A DNA stretch of 5,506 nucleotides, taken from assembly GCA_028292565.1 (NCBI GenBank), contig JAQGMD010000257.1, positions 1 through 5,506 of the forward strand. Direction: 5' to 3'. The position numbers and the translations under genes were made by a program. Below, in pieces: positions 1 through 5,394 of the stretch; position 1 is the stretch's first letter; each line of letters begins with the position of its first letter. The notes under the pieces were generated by a model. The model was not told the DNA's origin. It was given only the letters and a program-made list of their open reading frames with translations, and did not search any database. Source of the stretch: Burkholderia sp. GTDB lineage: Bacteria; Pseudomonadota; Gammaproteobacteria; Burkholderiales; Burkholderiaceae.

Positions 1-618
1 CTGATCGAGAAAATCGGCGACCGCTGCGCCGAAGCCTGCCGCAAGATCGGTTACCGCGGCGCCGGCACTTTCGAATTCCTGTACGAAAACGGCGAGTTTT
101 ATTTCATCGAAATGAACACCCGTATCCAGGTCGAACATCCGGTGACGGAAATGATTACCGGCGTCGATCTCGTGCAAGAACAGATCCGCGTTGCCGCTGG
201 TGAAAAGCTGCGCTTCCGCCAGCGCGATATCGAACTCACCGGTCATGCGATCGAGTGCCGCATCAACGCCGAAGACCCGTTCAAGTTTACGCCTTCCCCC
301 GGAAAAATCATTTCCTGGCATGCGCCCGGCGGCCCCGGCATCCGCGTCGATTCGCATGCTTATGCCGGCTACTTCGTGCCACCAACTTACGATTCGATGG
401 TCGGCAAGGTGATTGCCTACGGTGCAAACCGCGAACAGGCAATCCGCCGCATGCAGATCGCGCTGTCCGAAATGGTAGTTGAAGGCATCCAGACCAACAT
501 TCCGCTGCACCGCGAATTGATGGTCGATGCGCGCTTCATTGAAGGCGGCACCAACATCCACTATCTTGAACAGAAGCTAGCTGCGAAGCCGGATCTGCCC
601 AAGGGCAAAGCCAAATAG
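1..618 (+). CDS. accC: Biotin carboxylase subunit of acetyl-CoA carboxylase, C-terminal part (5' end outside window)
   Basis: AccC carries out the ATP- and bicarbonate-dependent carboxylation of biotin on AccB, the first half-reaction of acetyl-CoA carboxylase in fatty acid synthesis, in the cytoplasm. The frame is open from base 1, so the gene enters from the left; 205 residues are visible of a family norm near 449. The ATP-grasp active-site block [14 protein letters not shown] (bases 109-150) contains the counterparts of E. coli Glu288, Asn290, Arg292 and Glu296. The block ECRINAEDP carries the counterpart of catalytic Arg338 at codon 259-261. The C-terminal domain follows with [24 protein letters not shown] and GGTNIHYLE, all close to E. 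coli AccC. The protein ends in a short Lys-rich tail and a TAG stop. AccB would be expected just upstream, outside the window. Pyruvate or propionyl-CoA carboxylase subunits share the fold, but the ending just after GGTNIHYLE fits stand-alone AccC. Confidence 0.97.
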   Translation: MIEKIGDRCAEACRKIGYRGAGTFEFLYENGEFYFIEMNTRIQVEHPVTEMITGVDLVQEQIRVAAGEKLRFRQRDIELTGHAIECRINAEDPFKFTPSPGKIISWHAPGGPGIRVDSHAYAGYFVPPTYDSMVGKVIAYGANREQAIRRMQIALSEMVVEGIQTNIPLHRELMVDARFIEGGTNIHYLEQKLAAKPDLPKGKAK

Positions 619-634
619 TTAAGGCGCATCACCC

Positions 635-1549
635 ATGAGCTGGACTGAAATCGTCATCGAAGTAGCCCGCGATCATGCGGAAGCGCTGTCCGATGCATTA
701 ATGGACGCGGGCGCGCTCTCGGTATCGGTTGAAGATGCCGACGAGGGCACCGAGGCGGAGCAGCCGTTGTTCGGCGAACCCGGCATGGAGCCGAAAGAAG
801 CCGCGTGGGAACGCAGCCGCGTGGTGGCGCTCGCCGCGGCCGACGCAGACCATGCCGCCATCGTCGCGGAAGCGGCCGCAGCGATAGAACTGGCGGCAGC
901 GCCCGCCTACACGCTGCGCCCTGTTGAAGAGCAGGACTGGGTGCGCCTGACGCAATCCCAGTTCGACCCTATCCATATCGGGAAGAACATATGGGTAGTG
1001 CCGAGCTGGCACGACGCACCGGATCCTGGCGGCCTGATACTCGAGCTCGATCCTGGCCTTGCCTTTGGCACCGGCAGCCACCCGACCACTCGCCTGTGCA
1101 TGGAATGGCTGGAAGCCAATCCGCCACTCGAAGCGTCGGTGCTCGATTACGGCTGCGGCTCGGGGATACTCGCGATGGTCGCAAAGAAACTCGGCGCCGC
1201 GCAGGTGTCGGGGGTCGATATCGATCCGCAGGCGATCGAGTCGGCTCGCTACAACAGTGAGCGCAACCGATGCGAAATCGACTACTATTTGCCGGAAGAA
1301 TTCGGTCACTCCCCGCAACCGGCATTATTCGATATCGTGGTCGCAAACATATTGTCCAGTCCGTTGAAACTGATGGCGCCGATGCTGTCGTCCCGCGTTG
1401 CCCCCGGCGGCTCCCTGGTCCTGTCCGGTATCCTGGTGCGCCAGGCCGATGAGGTCGCTGCCGCTTACGCGCCCTTCATCAAGCTGTCAGTGTCGGCGGA
1501 ACACGATGGCTGGGTAGTGCTGGCCGGTCAGTCGGGCAGCAGCCAGTAA
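635..1549 (+). CDS. prmA: Ribosomal protein L11 methyltransferase
   Basis: PrmA is a cytoplasmic SAM-dependent methyltransferase that methylates the N-terminus and lysines of ribosomal protein L11. The 304 residues match the family length (E. coli 293). An N-terminal L11-recognition domain begins [10 protein letters not shown] and is followed by the linker VEEQDWVR (97-104). The conserved block [12 protein letters not shown] (141-152) precedes the Rossmann methyltransferase domain. SAM-binding motif I is LDYGCGSG (170-177), the acidic motif II is GVDIDP (193-198), and the PrmA signature NILSSPL is at 238-244. The ATG at 635 lies 16 bp after the accC stop with a modest AAGG at 621-624, so the two genes are probably cotranscribed. 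An Ala/Glu-rich stretch around residues 64-90 falls in the variable N-terminal domain and is not alarming. Identification is secure from the motifs. Confidence 0.97.
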   Translation: MSWTEIVIEVARDHAEALSDALMDAGALSVSVEDADEGTEAEQPLFGEPGMEPKEAAWERSRVVALAAADADHAAIVAEAAAAIELAAAPAYTLRPVEEQDWVRLTQSQFDPIHIGKNIWVVPSWHDAPDPGGLILELDPGLAFGTGSHPTTRLCMEWLEANPPLEASVLDYGCGSGILAMVAKKLGAAQVSGVDIDPQAIESARYNSERNRCEIDYYLPEEFGHSPQPALFDIVVANILSSPLKLMAPMLSSRVAPGGSLVLSGILVRQADEVAAAYAPFIKLSVSAEHDGWVVLAGQSGSSQ

Positions 1550-1554
1550 CGGTA

Positions 1555-2655
1555 ATGGCGCTCGCGACCCGCTGCCCTCATTGCAAGACCACATTCAGGG
1601 TCGCGAACGACCAGCTGAAGCTGCGTGCCGGACTGGTGCGCTGCGGAGCCTGCAAGGAAATTTTCAACGGGATCGAGCACTTGCTGCGGCCCGACGCGCT
1701 GGAGAAGCCCACTGCTCCCGCACCTGTTGCGGAAACCCCGGCGCCTCCCAAAGAAACCACTGGTCCCGCCGGCCCGACTGAAGAGTCGCGCGACCTAGCG
1801 TCTTTCCTGACGCCCCGTCCAGCCGCCGAGGCGAAGGACGCCGAACCCGCCACGGCCGACACCGAGGAGCGGCAGCCGCCCGATCCCACACCCATGAGTC
1901 CAGTGAACGATCCGCTGCAGCGCATGACGCTGATGGACTTCTCCTATGTCGACGATGAATCTGCTGAAGAAGGTGCGGCCCCGGCGAAACGCCAGCCGCA
2001 ACCCGAACCAGATCCAAATGAACCCGATCCGCTGGAAGAAGCGATCGAAGCCTTGCAGCGCAAACCTCTGCGCGGCGCGAAGAAGTCGAGCAAGTACAAG
2101 AGCGCGCGTTCAGCGGTGGACGACGACCTGGACGAACCGACCTTCGTCACCCAAGGCCGGCGACGCGAAAGCATGGGCCGCACATTGCAGGCGGGCATGG
2201 CTATCGGCACTGCCGTTTTGCTGGTGACCCTGTTCCTACAAAGCACCTACGCGTTCCGTACCGAGCTGGCTGTCTGGTTCCCTAAAGCGAAGCCGGCGCT
2301 GGACCGCACTTGCGCAATCCTGCATTGCCAAGTGGGTTTGCCGGCGCAAATTGAGTCGGTGTCCATCGAGTCGAGCGAATTGCAGGCTGTGGCTCCCGAG
2401 AAAAACGCCTTCTCGCTGACGTTCCTCCTGCGCAACCATAGCGCGACAGCCCAATCCTGGCCGAACCTGGAGCTGACGCTGAATGACGCCAATGAAAAGC
2501 CGATCGCACGACGGGTTTTCACGCCCGCGGACTATCTCGGTACGCAACAGGACCTGACAGGATTTGCCGCGAAGTCCGAGCAATCGTTTAAATTATTCTT
2601 CGAATTGTCGGAGATAAAGGCGTCCGGTTACCGGGTCTATCTGTTTTATCCTTAA
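1555..2655 (+). CDS. Zinc-ribbon and DUF3426 domain membrane protein, function unknown
   Basis: A 366-residue conserved protein of unknown function. Residues 1-38 form an MJ0042-type zinc ribbon with two CxxC knuckles (Cys7/Cys10 and Cys30/Cys33) around FRVANDQLKLRAG and VRCGAC. Residues about 45-200 are low complexity: Pro/Ala/Glu-rich, then acidic, then Lys-rich near 165-185, and probably disordered. A single hydrophobic helix at about 212-230 (GMAIGTAVLLVTLFLQS) looks like a membrane anchor. Residues about 235-366 match the DUF3426 pattern, with the paired cysteines CAILHC (253-258), VGLPAQIESVSIESSELQ and the aromatic end YRVYLFYP. Basic residues before the helix suggest a cytoplasmic zinc ribbon and a periplasmic DUF3426 domain (inference). 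The ATG sits only 5 bp after the prmA stop with no clear ribosome site, so translation is probably coupled to prmA. A regulatory or envelope role is possible but nothing here proves it. Confidence 0.9.
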   Translation: MALATRCPHCKTTFRVANDQLKLRAGLVRCGACKEIFNGIEHLLRPDALEKPTAPAPVAETPAPPKETTGPAGPTEESRDLASFLTPRPAAEAKDAEPATADTEERQPPDPTPMSPVNDPLQRMTLMDFSYVDDESAEEGAAPAKRQPQPEPDPNEPDPLEEAIEALQRKPLRGAKKSSKYKSARSAVDDDLDEPTFVTQGRRRESMGRTLQAGMAIGTAVLLVTLFLQSTYAFRTELAVWFPKAKPALDRTCAILHCQVGLPAQIESVSIESSELQAVAPEKNAFSLTFLLRNHSATAQSWPNLELTLNDANEKPIARRVFTPADYLGTQQDLTGFAAKSEQSFKLFFELSEIKASGYRVYLFYP

Positions 2656-2662
2656 TTTAAGG
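2650..2662. repeat. 13-bp palindrome over the stop codon of the DUF3426 gene
   Basis: CCTTAA (2650-2655) and TTAAGG (2657-2662) are perfect inverted arms around one T, and the TAA stop (2653-2655) lies in the left arm. No T-run follows on the plus strand, so it is not a normal intrinsic terminator. It may be a weak protein-binding site or chance. Confidence 0.3.
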
Positions 2663-2835
2663 CCCGCGCAGTAATAAGTTGTTCATTTTGGCGATCGTAG
2701 CGGGATGTAATGCCAGGGGCCGCCTAGGTGCGCCCGCTACGGCCAGCAAAAATGACAAGTTATTGTTGCGCGGTCCTAAGTTTCAACCGGCCCGACGGCC
2801 GCCACGTTTTCCTTTTACTTATCCGGTGCTCATCC
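2656..2835. other. 180-bp intergenic region before the kinase gene
   Basis: No family-supported gene is visible here. It holds the right arm of the stop-codon palindrome, an inverted repeat at 2696-2741 and only weak promoter-like words. One candidate is ATGACA (2752-2757) followed 17 bp later by the poor match CCTAAG (2775-2780). Another is TGTAAT (2706-2711), preceded 18 bp upstream by a poor TTCATT (2682-2687). The gap size and the lack of a strong terminator leave open both read-through from the accC-prmA run and a separate kinase promoter. The leader just before the kinase has only a weak GGTG (2825-2828) as ribosome site. Confidence 0.5.
2696..2741. repeat. Intergenic inverted repeat (9-bp perfect arms)
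   Basis: CGTAGCGGG (2696-2704) is the exact reverse complement of CCCGCTACG (2733-2741), separated by 28 bases. The interior can pair further, because CCAGG and CCTAGG match apart from one bulged A. No T-run follows, so an intrinsic terminator is unlikely. The CGTAG...CTACG ends resemble small dispersed intergenic palindromes known from proteobacterial genomes, but a single copy in this window cannot show that it is a repeat family. Confidence 0.5.
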
Positions 2836-3768
2836 ATGACATCCTTAATTTGCGGCTCGCTAGCTTTCGATTCCATCATGTCGTTCGGGGGACGTTTTTC
2901 CGAAGCGCTGCTGGCGGATCAACTTCACAAGATCAATGTCGCATTTCTGGTTCCGGAAATGCGCAAGGAGTTTGGCGGCTGCGCAGGCAACATCGCATAC
3001 AACCTGAAATTACTTGGCGGTGATCCGCTGATCATGGCCACCATAGGCCAAGATGGTGCACCTTATCTCAGCCGACTCGAAAGCATGCAGATTTCCAGGC
3101 GCTGCATCCGGACCATCGACTCATCCTATACCGCGCAGGCTTTCATCACGACCGACGCGGACAGCAACCAGATCACCGCGTTTCACCCGGGCGCGATGAC
3201 GATGTCCCATCAAAACAAGATCGCCGACGCCGGAGCGGTGAAACTGGCGATCGTGGCGCCGGATGGGCGCGACGGCATGTTGCAGCATGCGGAACACTGC
3301 GCATCGCTGGGTGTGCCTTTCATCTTCGATCCGGGCCAGGGTCTGCCGATGTTCAATGGTGCGGAACTGGAACACTTTATTGAACTCGCTACTTATGTGG
3401 CGGTCAATGATTACGAAGCGGAGTTGCTCACCGGACGCACCGGGTTGACTCTGGAAGCGATCGCGCAACGCGTATCGGCATTGATCGTCACGCGCGGCGA
3501 ACAAGGGGCGGAGATTTTAACCGATGGCCAACGCGTTGATATCCCGTGCGTGCAGGCCGACAGGGTGGTCGATCCAACCGGCTGCGGGGACGCCTTCCGT
3601 GCCGGGGTGCTGTACGGCCTGACCAACGGCATGGACTGGGCGACAACCGGCCGCCTGTCCAGTCTGCTCGGCGCGATCAAGATCGCGCATCAGGGCGCGC
3701 AGAACCATGCGCCGACACGCACTGAAATCGAAGACCGGTTCCAGAAGGCGTTCGGCTACCGTTTTTAG
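2836..3768 (+). CDS. PfkB/ribokinase-family kinase, probably a nucleoside (adenosine-type) kinase
   Basis: A 310-residue cytoplasmic kinase that would transfer a phosphate from ATP to a sugar or nucleoside. Motifs in order: N-terminal strand LICGSLAFDSIM (4-15); the first PfkB signature as GGCAGNIAYNLKLLGG (47-62); DPGQGLP (165-171); the NxxE motif as NDYE (191-194), linked to Mg and phosphate binding; and the second PfkB signature DPTGCGDAF (246-254), with Asp252 as the predicted catalytic base and the glycines forming the anion hole. I chose ATG 2836 because MTSLICGSLAFDSIM is where family members start. The frame stays open back to 2728, but that extension reads as Cys/Arg/Pro-rich junk. 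The neighbours do not reveal a substrate. Burkholderiales relatives are annotated as adenosine or general carbohydrate kinases, and a characterised Burkholderia nucleoside kinase belongs to this superfamily, so nucleoside salvage is my preferred but unproven reading. Confidence 0.92.
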   Translation: MTSLICGSLAFDSIMSFGGRFSEALLADQLHKINVAFLVPEMRKEFGGCAGNIAYNLKLLGGDPLIMATIGQDGAPYLSRLESMQISRRCIRTIDSSYTAQAFITTDADSNQITAFHPGAMTMSHQNKIADAGAVKLAIVAPDGRDGMLQHAEHCASLGVPFIFDPGQGLPMFNGAELEHFIELATYVAVNDYEAELLTGRTGLTLEAIAQRVSALIVTRGEQGAEILTDGQRVDIPCVQADRVVDPTGCGDAFRAGVLYGLTNGMDWATTGRLSSLLGAIKIAHQGAQNHAPTRTEIEDRFQKAFGYRF

Positions 3769-3782
3769 TCTGCAGGCCCCAT

Positions 3783-3788
3783 AAAGGA
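3783..3788 (+). promoter_or_regulatory. Ribosome binding site of the lipoprotein gene
   Basis: AAAGGA lies 5 bases before the ATG at 3794. It is the best Shine-Dalgarno match among the plus-strand genes and fixes this start even though the resulting signal peptide lacks a basic residue at its N-terminus. Confidence 0.75.
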
Positions 3789-3793
3789 TCGAC

Positions 3794-4267
3794 ATGCCTG
3801 TTGTACCCGTGATTGCGTCTTTTTCCGCAGCCGCCATATTGGCATTGGGCGTGGCAGGCTGTGCGACGCATCAACCGACAACATCGTCAACGCAAGGAAC
3901 GACATTGGTAGAGACCGGTGAAGTCACCCAAGTGCGTGACGTTTCGGTCAGCGGTGGCAGGACTTCAGGAGTCGGTTCATTCGTCGGCAGCGTGGTGGGC
4001 GCCATCGCCGGCAGCAACATCGGCGGTGGATACGGACGCACCGCTGCAGCCATCGGCGGCACGGTAGCGGGCGGAGTGGCCGGGCAGCGGGTCGTACAAT
4101 CCGGCTCCGGCAGCAGGTTCACTGAACTGACGGTGCGCTTTCCCAATGGCGATGTGAGGACTTATAACGTGGATCCGAGCGAGAACTATCGAATCGGGGA
4201 CACGGTTCAGGTAAGCGCAAGCCAAGGCACTACCCGAGTTTTACGCCAGCCGGCACGCACGCAATAA
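3794..4267 (+). CDS. SlyB-like glycine-zipper outer-membrane lipoprotein
   Basis: A 157-residue lipoprotein of the SlyB / 17-kDa surface antigen (glycine zipper 2TM) type. Residues 1-22 are a hydrophobic signal peptide ending in the lipobox VAGC, with Cys23 as the predicted lipidated residue. Ala at +2 (CATHQ), not Asp, predicts Lol sorting to the outer membrane. After a Thr/Ser-rich linker comes GEVTQVRDVSVSGG (42-55), equivalent to the segment before the zipper in E. coli SlyB. Two Gly/Ala-rich hydrophobic hairpin segments follow at about 59-78 and 85-98 (AAIGGTVAGGVAGQ). A small beta domain ends the protein, with ELTVRFPNGDVRTY (111-124) and YRIGDTVQV (132-140). E. coli SlyB has a similar length and domain order. 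SlyB-type proteins are tied to envelope integrity. The start is 25 bp after the kinase stop, so cotranscription is likely. The signal peptide has no Lys or Arg before the hydrophobic core, which is unusual. Confidence 0.9.
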   Translation: MPVVPVIASFSAAAILALGVAGCATHQPTTSSTQGTTLVETGEVTQVRDVSVSGGRTSGVGSFVGSVVGAIAGSNIGGGYGRTAAAIGGTVAGGVAGQRVVQSGSGSRFTELTVRFPNGDVRTYNVDPSENYRIGDTVQVSASQGTTRVLRQPARTQ

Positions 4268-4289
4268 ACCGTACGCGGCAATTTCCATT

Positions 4290-4321
4290 GATCCTTCAGC
4301 AAATGGCCATTGCTGTTGATC
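4290..4321. repeat. Inverted repeat downstream of the lipoprotein gene
   Basis: CAGCAA (4297-4302) and TTGCTG (4310-4315) pair perfectly around a 7-base centre that contains the palindrome TGGCCA. The structure is framed by GATC at 4290-4293 and GATC at 4318-4321, which can also pair across a small internal loop. It begins 22 bp after the lipoprotein stop and has no T-run after it. It may stabilise the mRNA 3' end, or form one half of a compound structure with the next repeat. Confidence 0.45.
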
Positions 4322-4322
4322 G

Positions 4323-4370
4323 CTCACCTCTCCCCAAGGAGCCCCAGAGGAGAGGGGTTGGGGGTGAGGG
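4323..4370. repeat. C/G-rich inverted repeat, dispersed-repeat-like, possible terminator between convergent genes
   Basis: CCTCTCC (4327-4333) pairs with GGAGAGG (4349-4355) across a 15-base loop, and CTCA (4323-4326) can pair with TGAG (4365-4368) if the intervening G-rich bases bulge out. The pattern CTCACC...CTCTCCCC...GAGAGGGGTTGGGGGTGAGGG resembles a C/G-rich palindromic element that I have seen scattered between genes of many proteobacteria (recalled, not searched). The plus strand carries TTTTATT at 4378-4384, a few bases after the structure, so it could terminate the lipoprotein transcript. Between convergent stops this is a natural terminator site. Its strand asymmetry (C-runs then G-runs) is marked. 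Confidence 0.55.
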
Positions 4371-4406
4371 ACTGAACTTTTATTCTGTCACACACCTACT
4401 AAATGC

Positions 4407-4757
4407 TCAGTACGCCGGAAGCTTCTCAGGAACAGGCGGCGAAAGCTCTCCGCCGCTGCCTTGAACGAGAGCCTGCCGTACATCCTCAACAATGAGCCGA
4501 CTCGTCCTGATTTCAATGACCTTGCGCTTGCTCGTCAGGCCGTGAGTAATATCTACTGCGGACTTTGCCACGTTGAGGGTATCGGCGAGGTAACGGATCA
4601 ATGCTTCATTCGCCTTCCCGTCGATCGGTTGAGCTTGCAGCCGTATCTTCAGAGAGTCATCCAGCACGCCGATCACTTCGGTCTTCTTCGCATTCGGCGT
4701 GATTTGCAGGGCCAGGCGTATGCCGGCCGGCACTGCCGAACACCAGTCTCTCGTCAT
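4407..4757 (-). CDS. yggU: DUF167 / YggU family protein
   Basis: A 116-residue small soluble protein of the conserved DUF167 (YggU) family, whose biochemical role is not established. The family core is clear: LALQITPNAKKTEVIG (15-30), LKIRLQAQPIDGKANEALI (36-54) with the signature Pro44-x-Asp46-Gly47-x-Ala49-Asn50, then LNVAKSAVDITHGLTSKRK. E. coli YggU is about 96 residues; the excess here is a short N-terminal MTRDWCSAV and a Pro/Gly-rich C-terminal tail (about 98-116), which are variable. The ATG overlaps the yggT stop as ATGA (4757-4754), a classic sign of translational coupling, and no separate ribosome site is visible. The yggT-yggU pairing is the same as in E. coli. The gene ends facing the lipoprotein gene. 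Confidence 0.93.
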   Translation of the reverse strand: MTRDWCSAVPAGIRLALQITPNAKKTEVIGVLDDSLKIRLQAQPIDGKANEALIRYLADTLNVAKSAVDITHGLTSKRKVIEIRTSRLIVEDVRQALVQGSGGELSPPVPEKLPAY

Positions 4758-5296
4758 GCAATCGAAGTCACGAATGCGGTAACGAGCCGAAGCGCAATCT
4801 GCAGCAAAATCAGCGCAACCAGCGGCGACAGATCGATGCCGCCGATCAGCGGAATGATACGGCGCAATGGCCGCATCAGCGGTTCATTCAGCGCGGCGAT
4901 GAACGGAGCAAGCGGCGCATGCGGATTCACCCAGCTGAAGATGGCTTCGATGATGATCAGTCCCATGAAGCCATAAAGCACCCATTCAAACAAGCGCAAC
5001 AGGGATAACAGGACCAGGAACTCGGCTGAAAACGCGTACGCCGATAGCAGGTTGATCGCGATCGACGCAACGATCACGAGAATGGCGCCAATCAGGCTGG
5101 CCCAGTCGTATCCGCCAACACCTGGCAACAATCGCCGCAAAGGTTTGACGAGCCAGTCGGTCAGTTTATAAATGAATTGACCGAGCGCGTTCGGCGGCCG
5201 GACCCGGACGACCTGCATCCAGAAGCGCAACAACAGTATGCCGCCCAGCAGTCCGGCGACGGTATCGACTATCAGCGTAAAAATACTATGCAGCAC
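4754..5296 (-). CDS. yggT: YggT family integral membrane protein
   Basis: A 180-residue inner-membrane protein of the YggT family (E. coli about 188). It shows the family's internal duplication: PLRRLLPGVGGYDWASLIG (52-70) and PLRRIIPLIGGIDLSPLV (143-160) are recognisable copies, each a basic PLRR..P loop leading into a hydrophobic helix. Likely membrane helices lie at about 4-26, 66-87, 92-120 and 155-176. The second copy has the canonical DLSP, while the first has DWAS. The start codon is GTG (5296-5294), chosen because GGAGAG lies 6 bases upstream and there is no better ATG. YggT proteins have been linked to osmotic or ion homeostasis and to envelope processes in other bacteria, but the mechanism is unknown. 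It overlaps yggU by 4 bp and sits right after a terminator-like hairpin, so its own transcription source is unclear. Confidence 0.94.
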   Translation of the reverse strand: MLHSIFTLIVDTVAGLLGGILLLRFWMQVVRVRPPNALGQFIYKLTDWLVKPLRRLLPGVGGYDWASLIGAILVIVASIAINLLSAYAFSAEFLVLLSLLRLFEWVLYGFMGLIIIEAIFSWVNPHAPLAPFIAALNEPLMRPLRRIIPLIGGIDLSPLVALILLQIALRLVTAFVTSIA

Positions 5297-5302
5297 CGTG
5301 TA

Positions 5303-5308
5303 CTCTCC
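5303..5308 (-). promoter_or_regulatory. Ribosome binding site of yggT
   Basis: Read on the minus strand, GGAGAG (5308-5303) stands 6 bases before the GTG at 5296-5294. It is a strong Shine-Dalgarno match and supports GTG as the yggT start. It begins only two bases after the T-rich tail of the upstream hairpin. Confidence 0.75.
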
Positions 5309-5310
5309 AA

Positions 5311-5355
5311 ATTAAAAATGCCCGTTGTGTGACGCGGTGTCACGCAACGGGCATT
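5311..5355 (-). terminator. Intrinsic terminator of the histone H1-like gene
   Basis: Bases 5317-5333 and 5339-5355 form a 17-bp stem around a 5-base loop, with one imperfect position (C opposite A in the minus-strand RNA, G-U in the plus-strand RNA). On the minus strand the stem runs into TTTTTAAT (5318-5311). Stem plus T-run placed 40 bases after the histone stop is a textbook intrinsic terminator. It abuts the yggT ribosome site, so it could also act as an attenuator or read-through control for yggT-yggU. Confidence 0.85.
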
Positions 5356-5356
5356 G

Positions 5357-5376
5357 TGCCTGAACTTAATCAGGCA
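5357..5376. repeat. Second hairpin between histone gene and yggT
   Basis: TGCCTGA (5357-5363) and TCAGGCA (5370-5376) form a perfect 7-bp stem with a 6-base A/T-rich loop, immediately beside the terminator stem. No T-run follows it on either strand. Confidence 0.6.
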
Positions 5377-5377
5377 A

Positions 5378-5391
5378 CCAAGCGAGCTTGG
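5378..5391. repeat. Third short hairpin after the histone stop codon
   Basis: CCAAG (5378-5382) and CTTGG (5387-5391) form a perfect 5-bp stem with a 4-base loop; the palindrome formally extends to 6 bp. It lies 3 bases beyond the histone stop codon. It is short enough to arise by chance, but it is directly adjacent to two better hairpins. Confidence 0.45.
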
Positions 5392-5394
5392 CTA

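Noticed and set aside
698..1318. 206-codon minus-strand frame opposite prmA
   Set aside because: It is a shadow of a high-GC gene: Arg/Ala/His-rich translation, no domain, and prmA motifs are intact on the other strand.
1664..2017. Minus-strand frames opposite the linker of the DUF3426 gene
   Set aside because: They are Ser/Arg/Ala-rich mirror translations of the low-complexity Pro/Ala linker with no ribosome site.
2728..2835. Longer N-terminus for the kinase, starting at ATG 2728
   Set aside because: The 36 added residues are Cys/Arg/Pro-rich and unlike the family, whose members start at MTSLICGSLAFDSIM-type sequence (ATG 2836).
2679..3023. Plus-strand 114-codon frame beginning with a lipoprotein-like MFILAIVAGC
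   Set aside because: It starts with TTG and no ribosome site, overlaps nearly 190 bp of the kinase in another frame, and becomes Arg-rich nonsense after the first residues.
3121..3504. 127-codon minus-strand frame opposite the kinase
   Set aside because: It is antisense to conserved kinase sequence, with no ribosome site or recognisable domain.
4461..4976. 171-codon plus-strand frame opposite yggU and yggT
   Set aside because: It is antisense to two clear family genes with an ATGA overlap, and its translation has no recognisable domain.
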